Under the pieces are notes generated by a model that was not told where the DNA came from, made no database searches, and was given only the letters and a program-made list of their open reading frames with translations. 64,000 nucleotides of DNA, taken from the NCBI GenBank assembly GCA_026397915.1, contig JAPLTX010000015.1, positions 46,985 through 110,984 of the forward strand, written 5' to 3'. Shown in pieces: positions 51,342 to 60,680 of the stretch. The DNA comes from Verrucomicrobiota bacterium (GTDB taxonomy: Bacteria > Verrucomicrobiota > Verrucomicrobiia > CAIQCK01). Position 1 is the first letter of the stretch. Every line of letters begins with the position of its first letter. Made by a program: the position numbers and the translations under genes.

Positions 51342-54300
51342 TCACTCCCTCGGCGGGTTTACCTCACGGGTGGCGGCGCCGTGGGTGTCGCTGAGAATGA
51401 GGATGGCCAACTTCTCGACCGCGCCCAACTCGGCGGGCTTGAGCATCTGGTAGTCGAGGCCGTTGCGGGGCGACGGCTCCGCGCCGCCGGTGGAGGGCTG
51501 GGGGTTGAGCGCGGCGGGCGCGTTCATGCTCGCGTAGTCGAACCGGCCGCGCAGGTCGGTGTAGCCGTCCTTGAAGAACCGGACGGTGCCGTTCTTGAGG
51601 CGCGCATAGACCTTCACGTAGGCGCGCGAGACGGGCTTGTCGCTGGCGATGTCGCGGGCTTCGAGGCGGCCGTAGTTTTCGGCGAGGGTGAGCTTGAAGG
51701 TGTTGGCGTGATACGGCTGCGCCCTGCGCTGGCCGGCGGCCACGACCTCGACGAGCACGTTGGCCTTGGCGAACTCGGCGGGCAACGGCACGTCGAGCTT
51801 GTCGCTGCCCTGCGGCAACGGCTGGGCGGCGGTCTTGTTCGGCTTGATGATGCTGAAGCGGCTCGCGTCCTCGCTCACGAACGGGCTGCTGCTGAAGGAG
51901 AACTCCGGGTCCATCAGGTAGTAGTTGATGGCGACTTCGCCGAGGTTCTTCCAGGTGAGGGCGATGGTCTTGTTCTCGACCTTGAAGTCGAAGGTCGGCT
52001 CGGTGGAGGCCAGTTCGCTCTGCTGCTTCTCGCGGTCGGGCTTGTCGCCGGCCTTGGCGGTGGCGGTCCTGCCCTCGATCTCGTTGAGCTGCGAGGCGAC
52101 CTCGGCGAAGAGCTTCTGCCAGCGCGGCACGGGATGGTCGGCGTAGAGCTTCGCAATGGCGCGGGCTTCGGCGAGGTTGGCCTCGTAAAACGCGGCGTAG
52201 CAGCGGAAGTAGTCGTGCTGGATACGCGTCGGGAGCTGCTTCGGCTCGATGGCCTTGAACCGCGCGAGCGATTCCTCCACGCGGTCCTGGAGGAAGAGGT
52301 AATAGGTGACGCTCATGCTGTCGGCGGCGTCGAGCGCGGGCTTGTGGGCGAGGATGTCGAGCAGGTGCAGGTATTGGTCGTGCACGGCGGGGTTGGCGAT
52401 GCGCCAGTCGTTGCCGAGGCGGTGGGCGCGCTGGTTCACGAGCGGCGAGTATTCGAGATGCTCGTAGGCGCGGCGCTCGACCGGGTCGAGCAGGAGGAGC
52501 TTGCAGGCGAGATACGGCCCGCACTCCGCCAGGAAGTCGTCCTTGTGCCGCAGCCACTCGCGCAACGCCGGGGTGTCGTTGTGGACGACGCCGCAGCTGT
52601 AGATGGTCTCGTTCCAGACGTGGTGCGCCTGCATGAACGCGACAAGTTTCCGGAAGAAGTCCACGCTCTGCCGGCAGCGCCACGCCACGCGGGCGAGGTC
52701 GAGCCGCTCGAGGTTGTTCTGCTCCAGGAACGCGAAGACATCGCCGTCGCTGCCGTATTGGGAGAGGTAGTCCCACGAAGCCTTGTCCACCTGGCTGAGC
52801 TTGGCGACGACGTTGAACGCGAACGGTTTCGCGGCGGCAGCGCTGCGGCCCGCGACGGCGACGTTGACGGGATAGTGCGGGAACTTCGCCGCCGCGTCGG
52901 GGACGCGGCCTACAGTGACGGGGAAGTAGAAGTAATATTCCAGCTTCGTGGTCGTGTAAGGCTCCAGCCGCAACCGGCGCGAGTCGGTCGGCTTGCTGCC
53001 GAGCACCGGGAGCGCGCCCTGCGGGATTTGCAGGAGCACCTCGGCCTTCACGGGCGTGCTGGTCGGGTTGGTGACGACGACGTTGCCGCCATAGACAACG
53101 CCGATGAGGAATTCCTCGGTCACGTATTTCTCGAACTTCTCGTTCCCCTCCTCGCGGTAGCGGTCGCCCTGCCGGAAGAAGCTCTGCGAGACCAGCAGCG
53201 CGGCCTGTTGCGCGGCGGCGGGCGCGGTCAGCTTGATCTGCTTGTGATAGACGATGACCGGGGCCTTCGCCGGGCGCGCGGCCTCGAACGGCAGGTCGAG
53301 CACGGCCAGCGCGAGCATCATCTCGGTGAAGTTGCGGTGCGCCTCGGCGATGTGCGGCGAGACGAACGGGGCCTTCGCGCCGTCGGCGATCCACAGCGCG
53401 TAGTCGCGCCAGAACGCGTTGACGGTGACGAGGCCGGCGTTCTGCTGGTCGAGCGGCAGGTTGTAGTAATTGTTCTCCGCCCATTCCTTCGTCGGGCCAA
53501 GCTGGCGATAGTAGGCGCGAACCTCCGCGCGGGCGTGCTTGGAGGCTTCGAAGCCAAAGAAGCTGAGGTTCTGGGCTTTCGATTTGTCTGCCCCGTCACG
53601 GTCGTCGGCGAGGCCGGCTATTCTCAATGCGACCCCGCGATCTTTTGCCCGCTCCAACAGTTCGCGTTCCTGAGGCGTCTTGGCGACTTCTTGTTTCACT
53701 TCGGCAAGCTCGTCCATCCGCTTTGCGTCAAGCGAGAGCCGGCGTGCAGCCGATTTTCTCGGAGCGACGCCCATCTCCATCGGCGCTGGTGACGCAGGCG
53801 CGGCAGCCGGGGCTAGAGCCAGGGTGCCAGCATTAACCACAGTCCCTCCGGCGAAACTGACGGCACCTGAAATTGTCATCGCGCCGGAGCCAGCCTTCAC
53901 CAAGACGCCTGCAGCGCCACTGATTGATTCCATCTCCAGCGCCCGACCGCGCAGCGCTGTCTCGAAGAGCCGGTCCTGCTCGTCGGGGTTCGGCGGGATC
54001 ATCTCCCAAAGCTCGCGCAGATGCCGCGCGGCGCTGCCGGCCTCGCCCTTCTCGCGCTGGGCCAGCAACGCGCGCTCGACGACGTTCAGCCGCGCATAGG
54101 CCCACGGCTCGCGATAGCGCGCGAGGTTCCTGCCAAGCAGGTAGTCGTCCATGAACGTCTTGTCTTTCTTGTTGGCGAGGTAGGGACGAACCACCTTCCC
54201 GAAGAAGGCCGGGTCTTTCCTGGAGAGGAAGAAGTTCAGCTCGTGGCAGGCGGACTCGCTGTATTTCGCGCGCCGCTCGTCGTCCTTGAGTTTGGGCCAT

Positions 54301-57300
54301 TGCAGCAGCCACGCGAACTTCGCGAGACTGGCGTCGTTGCTGAGTGTGGTGAAGAGCGCGTGGACGCTGCCGAGCGTGTCGTAGCCTTCCATCTCTCCCG
54401 CAACCGCGAGCTTCTGCCCGGGCGTCAGGACGGTGATCTCCTTCTTCTCCGTAAACGGCTTCACCGGATCGAGGCTCTGCGCGAGCCGCAGGTCAGCGAA
54501 CTTCGTGCCCGCCTCCGGCAGCGCAAACGAGCGCCAGACAGCGTTGGCGAGGTCTTCCGCATAAACTTGCACGTGCTGGCGGTCGCCGAGTCGCTTGCGG
54601 TCAACTCGCACAACGCCGTCCTTGTCTGGCACGAGGTTGTAGATCGCCGGCGCGCTCGCTGCGAGGAAGTCGAGGTTAGTCTCAGCCACCGCACCACCCG
54701 CAGCGGCAGACTGGGCGGGTTTGCCCATCTGTGCTCCCCCACCATAAGCCGAGACACGACCGCCACGACTGAACCCAGCAGCCTCGCCCTGTTTTTGTTC
54801 GAGTTCTTCCAAGCCTGTGTCGCGGACTTCCCACGGGTTGAGCAACAGACCCGGCCGCGTGAGCATGTTGCCGGGGAACTTCTGGCCGTAACGGCGTTCG
54901 AGGATGTAGCGATACTCGTCGCCGATCTCGCGGCCGGCGGCGTAGAGGTTCGGCTGCTTCGCCGGAACGCCCGCCGCCGCGCCGTAGCGCGTGAACCCGC
55001 CCAACCCGCTGAACAATCCCCTCCCCGGCTCGAAGCGGCTCGCGGCGATGTGGACGCGCGTGAACGGAGAAGCGTTGGCGAGCCTGATCTCGACGACATC
55101 CTTCTCCGCGCTCACGCCCGTGATGTTCAGCGGCGCGGTGTCCTTGGCCTGTAGCTGCCGGTTCTTGCCGAGGAACCAACCGCTGTGGAGCTTGCCGTCG
55201 GTGACTTTGATCGTCACCGTGCAGTAGTCGTCGCGGAACCGCAATGAGTAATCACCCGCTCGTAGTCTGGAAATGACGAGCCATTCGCCATCAGCCTTCA
55301 CTTGCGCCGTATGGTCTGCCACGAAGGTGCCCGCGCGAGTTTCCAGCAACGAGAACTCGCGCGACCGCAGCGGCAACGGCACGCGAATGTCCTCACCGCT
55401 TCGAGCATGGACCACACTCTGCCAAGTGCGCTCGAAGTCGTCCAGCACCCACGTGCTTTCGCGTCCGTTGGGGCAACGCGCACGCACACTGCTCAGCCCG
55501 GCGAGCGGGCCAAGCGCAACGCGGCCCTTGTCGTCGCTCTTGAGCGCCACCGTCTGCGGACGCGAAAACTCGCGGTGGTAAAGAGTAAAAACCACCTGCT
55601 GGTCGGCCAGCGGCTCGCCGTTCTTGCCGAGCAACTCAAAGACATAGTCGCCGTCAAACTTCGACAGATGCCCGTCGCTGGTCGCTTCGGTCTTGTCCAT
55701 GCCGTTAAGCGTCCACGTGTGCGACACACTGAGGTCGCGCTTGGTGCCGCCAGCGCTGAGGACATCCACCTTGCCGCTAAGCGTGGCCGTCAGCCGCGCA
55801 AGCCGGTCGGGAACGACGAGTGTGTGCGTCAACTCGCTCGCGGCGCTGAGTTTGAGGTCTTTGACCTCACGCGTCGTGGAAATGCCGTCGAGCGTCGTGG
55901 TGACGAGCGTGAGCTTCGGCTCCTGGATGACCGCCGGATCAAGATGGGACTCGCCCAGCATCAGCGTCGCGCGCACCGCGAGCGTCGCCCCGCGCAGGGC
56001 GAGGAGTTGCTCGCGCTCGACGTGGAACTGCGCATCAAGCCGGTAGTCCTCGGCGTGATGCTCGAATTGCGTGAGCGTGGCAAACGTTCCCGCCAGGTCC
56101 GCAATGATGATCTGGCGCGTGCCCGGCTGCTGCGTGAACGGCACACTGATGCGCCCAAGTTTCTCGTCGCGTGTGAACTTGCGACCGTCCAGCCAGACGA
56201 CGGCGTCCTTCACCAGCTCGCCCCGTTCGTCGAACACCGTGAGCAAATCACCGCCGGGGCCGGTCTGCTGAAGCACCTGCCACTGGCCGACGCGCACCAG
56301 CACGCGGCTGCTGCGGCCACCGCCAATGAACTCCACAATCCACGCGCCGCGCTTCCCTTTCAGCTCGGAGAACTTGAACGTCTGGCGGACTCGCTTGAAG
56401 GGACCAACATCGAAGGTGTGCGCCTGCTCGCTGTTGGCGACGAGGCCGTCGAGATTGAGGTCCGTGTTGAGTTGGCGGTGCTGTGTGAGGAAGAAGTTCA
56501 GCGCGTTCATCTCGTAAATCTTCACCAGCAGCTTAGGTGTGTTCTTGACAATCACGTCCACCGCCACGTCGGCGCCGGGGGCTGTGAACTGCGCGTTCGT
56601 CGGCAGAAACTCGATGTCCACGCGCTCCTTCAGCCGCTGGAAATCCGCCGGCGTCAGCAGCGACGCCCAACGCTCAGGTTGGCCAATGCCGTGAACGATC
56701 ATTGCTTCAGCCAGAAGCGGCTTGAGCCACGTGTCTCGGACGTAATCGGTCCACGGCGCAAGTAGCACGTCCGTCTCGGCGTCGGCTTTGGCAGCGACGA
56801 AGAGATGGAGGAAGTAGTCGCGCACGAGCGGTTCGTCGTTGTGAATTGGCCGGGCAACAAGCAACGGCTCGGCAAGGCTGGCGCTGAGGTCGCAGAACGG
56901 CTGGCCAGTCTGGGTGTAAGACTGGAGCCATTTCGGGTTCACGTAGAACAGGCTGCGGGGAAGCTTGAGGTATTCGAGGAACCGATCGCGATCATAGACG
57001 CCTTTCTTGCGGTCGTGGTCAAGCCGCAGGTAGAGCGCGTGGGCCTTGAGCGTGTTGAACGCCGGCGGCAGCGTTCTCGTGAAAGCCCAAACACGATCAA
57101 GCCACGCCCCGCGCTCGGCGGCATCGAACTCGATGTCGGCGTCCGCAGAGGGCGCGAGCTTGCGGAGCTTGGTGAACACGAACGGCTCGCTCGCAGCCAG
57201 CGACGGGACCGCTTGGACGAGAGCACCAAGCTGGTCGGGCAACAGCGCGCGGTGGATGGCGAATTCGCCAAAGCCGCGCGACTCGCGCGATTTCAGGTCG

Positions 57301-57905
57301 GCGGCAATCAGTTCCACCAGATTCGGCACGTCGGGCCGCTGAAGCTTCGACAGCAATGCCCGCCGCCGTTGCTCGTCGAGTGGCGCGCGCCGTCTCACCA
57401 ATTCCTCCAACGCCTGCTGCGAAAGGCTGCCGAGGCCGCCGTCGTGAACCAGCGCGTCTCTCTCGAAGACCCCGCGGGCAATCCGCTTCGGATCGAGCGA
57501 CGACGGCAGGTCGGGTTTCTTGTCGCGCGCCTCCTGAACGTGGTTGAAGTGGAGATTCAACCGCTCGCGCAAGTAGGCCAGCGTCTTCTGTGGGTCTCGC
57601 TCGTAGCCGATCAGCGCCTCGCGGTTTTCGATGACGCGCCGCCGCTCGGAGTCCGGGAAGCGTTTCTTCCATTGTCTCATCACATCCGCGAGTTTCTCCG
57701 TGTCGCGGCAGTTCTGGTAATGGAGCGCGTGGTAGTAATAGAAGTCCTCGCTCCCCGGCACGAGTTCGCCGAGGGCCTTCCCGCGGTCGGGTGCGAGGGC
57801 GAAGCGTTCGATGAAGCCGACTTCGTTCTCCGACCACGCAATCGTAGGCAGGCAGGAGAGAATCAGCGCCGCGAGCGCTGCAAGGAATCGAGCGTTGGTT
57901 TTCAT
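51342..57905 (-). CDS. Giant exported alpha-2-macroglobulin/MG-domain-like protein
   Basis: 2187 residues with a signal peptide (residues 1-25) and an AAGGACACC Shine-Dalgarno. The N-terminal 400 residues are helical. From about residue 435 there are MG2-like beta modules (FTAPGADVAVDVIVKN, LLGKNGEPLADQQVVFTLYH, LETRAGTFVADHTAQVKADG), as in bacterial macroglobulins. No thioester C-x-E-Q motif is visible, so a covalent protease-trapping mechanism is unlikely. Helical repeats lie near the C terminus, followed by TPR-like stretches (DSMSVTYYLFLQDRVEESLA). A short PATR-type motif interrupts it near residue 1325. It is probably periplasmic or outer-membrane attached; its role is unknown. Confidence 0.78.
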   Translation of the reverse strand: MKTNARFLAALAALILSCLPTIAWSENEVGFIERFALAPDRGKALGELVPGSEDFYYYHALHYQNCRDTEKLADVMRQWKKRFPDSERRRVIENREALIGYERDPQKTLAYLRERLNLHFNHVQEARDKKPDLPSSLDPKRIARGVFERDALVHDGGLGSLSQQALEELVRRRAPLDEQRRRALLSKLQRPDVPNLVELIAADLKSRESRGFGEFAIHRALLPDQLGALVQAVPSLAASEPFVFTKLRKLAPSADADIEFDAAERGAWLDRVWAFTRTLPPAFNTLKAHALYLRLDHDRKKGVYDRDRFLEYLKLPRSLFYVNPKWLQSYTQTGQPFCDLSASLAEPLLVARPIHNDEPLVRDYFLHLFVAAKADAETDVLLAPWTDYVRDTWLKPLLAEAMIVHGIGQPERWASLLTPADFQRLKERVDIEFLPTNAQFTAPGADVAVDVIVKNTPKLLVKIYEMNALNFFLTQHRQLNTDLNLDGLVANSEQAHTFDVGPFKRVRQTFKFSELKGKRGAWIVEFIGGGRSSRVLVRVGQWQVLQQTGPGGDLLTVFDERGELVKDAVVWLDGRKFTRDEKLGRISVPFTQQPGTRQIIIADLAGTFATLTQFEHHAEDYRLDAQFHVEREQLLALRGATLAVRATLMLGESHLDPAVIQEPKLTLVTTTLDGISTTREVKDLKLSAASELTHTLVVPDRLARLTATLSGKVDVLSAGGTKRDLSVSHTWTLNGMDKTEATSDGHLSKFDGDYVFELLGKNGEPLADQQVVFTLYHREFSRPQTVALKSDDKGRVALGPLAGLSSVRARCPNGRESTWVLDDFERTWQSVVHARSGEDIRVPLPLRSREFSLLETRAGTFVADHTAQVKADGEWLVISRLRAGDYSLRFRDDYCTVTIKVTDGKLHSGWFLGKNRQLQAKDTAPLNITGVSAEKDVVEIRLANASPFTRVHIAASRFEPGRGLFSGLGGFTRYGAAAGVPAKQPNLYAAGREIGDEYRYILERRYGQKFPGNMLTRPGLLLNPWEVRDTGLEELEQKQGEAAGFSRGGRVSAYGGGAQMGKPAQSAAAGGAVAETNLDFLAASAPAIYNLVPDKDGVVRVDRKRLGDRQHVQVYAEDLANAVWRSFALPEAGTKFADLRLAQSLDPVKPFTEKKEITVLTPGQKLAVAGEMEGYDTLGSVHALFTTLSNDASLAKFAWLLQWPKLKDDERRAKYSESACHELNFFLSRKDPAFFGKVVRPYLANKKDKTFMDDYLLGRNLARYREPWAYARLNVVERALLAQREKGEAGSAARHLRELWEMIPPNPDEQDRLFETALRGRALEMESISGAAGVLVKAGSGAMTISGAVSFAGGTVVNAGTLALAPAAAPASPAPMEMGVAPRKSAARRLSLDAKRMDELAEVKQEVAKTPQERELLERAKDRGVALRIAGLADDRDGADKSKAQNLSFFGFEASKHARAEVRAYYRQLGPTKEWAENNYYNLPLDQQNAGLVTVNAFWRDYALWIADGAKAPFVSPHIAEAHRNFTEMMLALAVLDLPFEAARPAKAPVIVYHKQIKLTAPAAAQQAALLVSQSFFRQGDRYREEGNEKFEKYVTEEFLIGVVYGGNVVVTNPTSTPVKAEVLLQIPQGALPVLGSKPTDSRRLRLEPYTTTKLEYYFYFPVTVGRVPDAAAKFPHYPVNVAVAGRSAAAAKPFAFNVVAKLSQVDKASWDYLSQYGSDGDVFAFLEQNNLERLDLARVAWRCRQSVDFFRKLVAFMQAHHVWNETIYSCGVVHNDTPALREWLRHKDDFLAECGPYLACKLLLLDPVERRAYEHLEYSPLVNQRAHRLGNDWRIANPAVHDQYLHLLDILAHKPALDAADSMSVTYYLFLQDRVEESLARFKAIEPKQLPTRIQHDYFRCYAAFYEANLAEARAIAKLYADHPVPRWQKLFAEVASQLNEIEGRTATAKAGDKPDREKQQSELASTEPTFDFKVENKTIALTWKNLGEVAINYYLMDPEFSFSSSPFVSEDASRFSIIKPNKTAAQPLPQGSDKLDVPLPAEFAKANVLVEVVAAGQRRAQPYHANTFKLTLAENYGRLEARDIASDKPVSRAYVKVYARLKNGTVRFFKDGYTDLRGRFDYASMNAPAALNPQPSTGGAEPSPRNGLDYQMLKPAELGAVEKLAILILSDTHGAATREVNPPRE
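53815..53930 (-). repeat. PATR-like (autotransporter-associated) beta-strand motif inside the macroglobulin-like gene
   Basis: The encoded peptide SGAAGVLVKAGSGAMTISG followed by FAGGTVVNAGTLALAP fits the passenger-associated-repeat pattern of autotransporters (KxGxGTLTLSGxNTYTGGTxVNAGTL). It is a single copy, flanked by a low-complexity Ala/Pro stretch, in the middle of an otherwise unrelated protein. Confidence 0.7.
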
Positions 57906-58063
57906 AGGTGTCCTTGGTATTGCGCGATATTGGTTTCGCTGGCATTAGACGGCGCTGCCCAGCAAAAGCTCCCGGCGGCGATTAACCATCTGCCGTGAAG
58001 AAACAGATTACGCCGCCCTGGTTCGCGCGACAAAGGAAAAACCGAATGGGACGCCCGTAATAC

Positions 58064-60535
58064 TTATTCGTAAATGAAGGTTGCTGTCGCCGTGCAGTCG
58101 CGACTGGCCACCACGCGCACCCAGTAGGCCGCAAACTCAGCCGGAAAACCACCTTCGAGCGGTTTGCCAGGCCGCACCGTGACGGTGCGGACGTGCGCCC
58201 ACGCGCCGGTGCCGGTGAAGTCGGCTTCGATGCGGAAGCTCACGGGTTGTTGCGCCGTATGGGAGAAGACGAATCGCTTTCGGTCGAAACCGGTCATCAG
58301 GTAAGCGTCACTCGGTTCGCCTGCCTTAACGGCCGTGTCTTTCCACGGGCCGCCGACGCCGCGCGTTTTGCCGAACTGCCAGAGATCGTCCACCGCGCCG
58401 AGCCAGAGCGCGCACTTGCCGTCGTCGGAGTGGACGATGTGCGGGTTGTCGCGCGGCGCATCGGCGGCCACGCCACTCATCACCAATAAGCCCCGGTAAG
58501 AGCAGTAATCCTTGATCCGGCGATTGTGCGTCGCGATCGGGCGCACCTTGGCGAAACCGCCCGCGTTCTCGGCCGGCAGTTCGTAGAACGTGCCGTGAAC
58601 ATTGAGCAGGTCGCGCTCGGTGCAGACCTCGCGGCTGATTCGTTCACCGCCAAGCTGACCGGGTCTATCAAACGCCTGATCGCCCTTCGGCAACCTCCAG
58701 CGTTTGCCGCCCTCCTCGATCAACACCGATGCGGCGTCCACGGCGACGACATTCTGCGGGATGGGAACGTTCTTCCGCATCCACTCAGCACCCTTCGCGT
58801 CGTCGTCACGGCGCAGTTTCAAATCGCCATCGAGGATGTAGCAACCGAAGTCGCCGTCTGCGTTCTGCGCGGCGAACCGCAACGTCCGCAGATTCGCGCC
58901 GCGGGCGTGGAGCAAGCCGCCGTTGACGGTCTTGTCGCCGGGCTTGGCAAGGCCGGCAAACATCGGTGCCGGCTCCGTGCTGCGCCGGTCGGCGTTGCTA
59001 TAGTGGAAGAACGCCGTCATCTTCGCGCAGTCGCGGTCGGTCTTTAGCCGCACCCACGCACCGGTTTCCTGTGGTTTGAACGCAACCCACACGCTGCCGT
59101 TGGCAGGCACTTGGCGCTTGCAGAGTTCTTTCCAGTTGCCGTCGCCTTTGGAGTCCAGCTCAACCGTGACGCGGGCAGGAGTGTTCGCGTTACTGGCGAG
59201 GTGCAGCGCCCGGCGGTCGTAGCCGCTGAACAGGAACGGCTCGCTCGGCACGCCGGCTCTCACCTCGTCGTCGAGCCAGACTGCGCCGCGACCGAGCGGC
59301 GGGCCGAGTTGGTCGAGTTCCTCCGGTCTCATGAATCGCAGGTTCGACTGCGACTGACCCGGGCCGACGATGGTGCCCTTGAGCTTGCGCTTGTTGAGAA
59401 ACTCGCTTTTGGCGGTGTCATCGCAACCGAGCACAACGCGGTCGCCCCAACGGCAGAAATCGCCAACAACCTTCAAATATGTCGAGCGCGGCGCGATGCC
59501 AGCAGAATTGACCATCGAGAACGTCTTCGGGAACCGCCAGAACGTGCCGTGCATTGTCATCATCAACTCGGGCGCGCCATCAGGTCCAATGTCGCGGATG
59601 CGCGGCCACTCGGTGTTCCAACCGTGCGAGCCGTCATAACAATGTGACGCCTTTGGCAACCGGAACGCGTGCCATTTGCCGCCGTCGAGCAGCATCAGGA
59701 TTAGTGAGCGATGGTCCCAACCAATGCTCCAGATTGGATCGCTCTCCGGCTTCTCGTTACCGTAGATGCCGCCCAGCCCCGTCACCTCAGTGAATTGGTT
59801 GCGCCGGACCATCTGCCAGTCGCCTTCGCCACGCCACTCGCCAAGCGCGCCACTGGGGATGGTCGGATCGGTGGCGATGCGCTTGTCTCGCTCACCGTTG
59901 TTGGCATACACGACGCGGCCCTGTCCGGAGTAGAGGCCCTTGCCGTGATAGCCGGGCAATTGCGAGTCTATCTGCGCGGGATGCTTCTCGGTCGGAAACG
60001 GTTTCTTGAAGTTGCCATCGCGGATGCGGCCCCAGACTTCCAGCGATTTTACGTCCACTTCGTAGAGACCCTCCTCCATCGTCGCGAAGAAAATCCTGTT
60101 TGCCGAATCCGTCAGGTGGCGCGCGTTGCCGGTAAGACGGCCCGGCATGAGCTTCGGCGCGATGACGCGGACGTTGCGCTGCTCGTCAATGAAGTAAGGC
60201 CCGATAATGAGCTGCCGCGACTCGCGATGGATCATGCGGTTCGCCGGCGTGCCGCCGACACTCTCCGGCCGCACGATCTGCCGCAGGTCGGGCGTAATTT
60301 CGTAGAGTTTGTCCGACGAGCCGGTGGGACAATGCGGGCCGTAGCTGATGACCCAGAGCCGGTCGGCCCACGGCACCACCGCGCCCGTGCCACACTCGCC
60401 TTCGTTGTTGAAGGTGGCGAGGCGCGGATAGATGCCGGAAACGCAGCGCGGTTCGTCAGCGCGCAACGAGCCGATCAGCAAAAGCAGCGACGCGACCAAG
60501 ATGAATGCAACACGGATGACGATTGGCGGTTTCAT
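58064..60535 (-). CDS. Large exported protein with two copies of an 80-residue C-terminal-type module, unknown function
   Basis: 823 residues from MKPPIVIRVAFILVASLLLL, a signal peptide. The longer frame (to 60706) overlaps the divergent permease start and is rejected. The N-terminal half has propeller-like blades (VVPWADRLWVISYGPH, IFFATMEEGLYEVDVKSL). Near the middle there is a module, PSEPFLFSGYDRRALHLA to WVRLKTDRDCAKMTAFFHY. The C terminus repeats it, PSDAYLMTGFDRKRFVFS to WVRVVASRDCTATATFIY. So the protein contains an internal duplication. No enzymatic motif is recognised. It is divergent from the permease gene. Confidence 0.72.
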   Translation of the reverse strand: MKPPIVIRVAFILVASLLLLIGSLRADEPRCVSGIYPRLATFNNEGECGTGAVVPWADRLWVISYGPHCPTGSSDKLYEITPDLRQIVRPESVGGTPANRMIHRESRQLIIGPYFIDEQRNVRVIAPKLMPGRLTGNARHLTDSANRIFFATMEEGLYEVDVKSLEVWGRIRDGNFKKPFPTEKHPAQIDSQLPGYHGKGLYSGQGRVVYANNGERDKRIATDPTIPSGALGEWRGEGDWQMVRRNQFTEVTGLGGIYGNEKPESDPIWSIGWDHRSLILMLLDGGKWHAFRLPKASHCYDGSHGWNTEWPRIRDIGPDGAPELMMTMHGTFWRFPKTFSMVNSAGIAPRSTYLKVVGDFCRWGDRVVLGCDDTAKSEFLNKRKLKGTIVGPGQSQSNLRFMRPEELDQLGPPLGRGAVWLDDEVRAGVPSEPFLFSGYDRRALHLASNANTPARVTVELDSKGDGNWKELCKRQVPANGSVWVAFKPQETGAWVRLKTDRDCAKMTAFFHYSNADRRSTEPAPMFAGLAKPGDKTVNGGLLHARGANLRTLRFAAQNADGDFGCYILDGDLKLRRDDDAKGAEWMRKNVPIPQNVVAVDAASVLIEEGGKRWRLPKGDQAFDRPGQLGGERISREVCTERDLLNVHGTFYELPAENAGGFAKVRPIATHNRRIKDYCSYRGLLVMSGVAADAPRDNPHIVHSDDGKCALWLGAVDDLWQFGKTRGVGGPWKDTAVKAGEPSDAYLMTGFDRKRFVFSHTAQQPVSFRIEADFTGTGAWAHVRTVTVRPGKPLEGGFPAEFAAYWVRVVASRDCTATATFIYE

Positions 60536-60680
60536 GCTGTTGCGCTTTATGTAAAGCCACCTGCCGCCAAAGACGAGCAAGTTTTCCGTGACACGCGACC
60601 TGAATGACCGCCGACGAAGCGTTGACTTGGCGCGCAGTTTGGCGCATGACGATGGCGGCCGTCGTTTCACCGGTCGCCCT

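Noticed and set aside
51135..53792. Very long plus-strand open frame antisense to the macroglobulin-like gene, and other long antisense frames over priA (15492-17804), the spermidine-synthase-like gene (38165-39634) and the permease (60456-62153)
   Set aside because: They are GC-rich shadow frames: no recognisable domain, strongly biased composition, no ribosome binding site, and each lies opposite a gene with clear motifs.
51342..57905. Thioester-type protease-trapping macroglobulin
   Set aside because: I could not find the C-x-E-Q thioester motif in the translated sequence.
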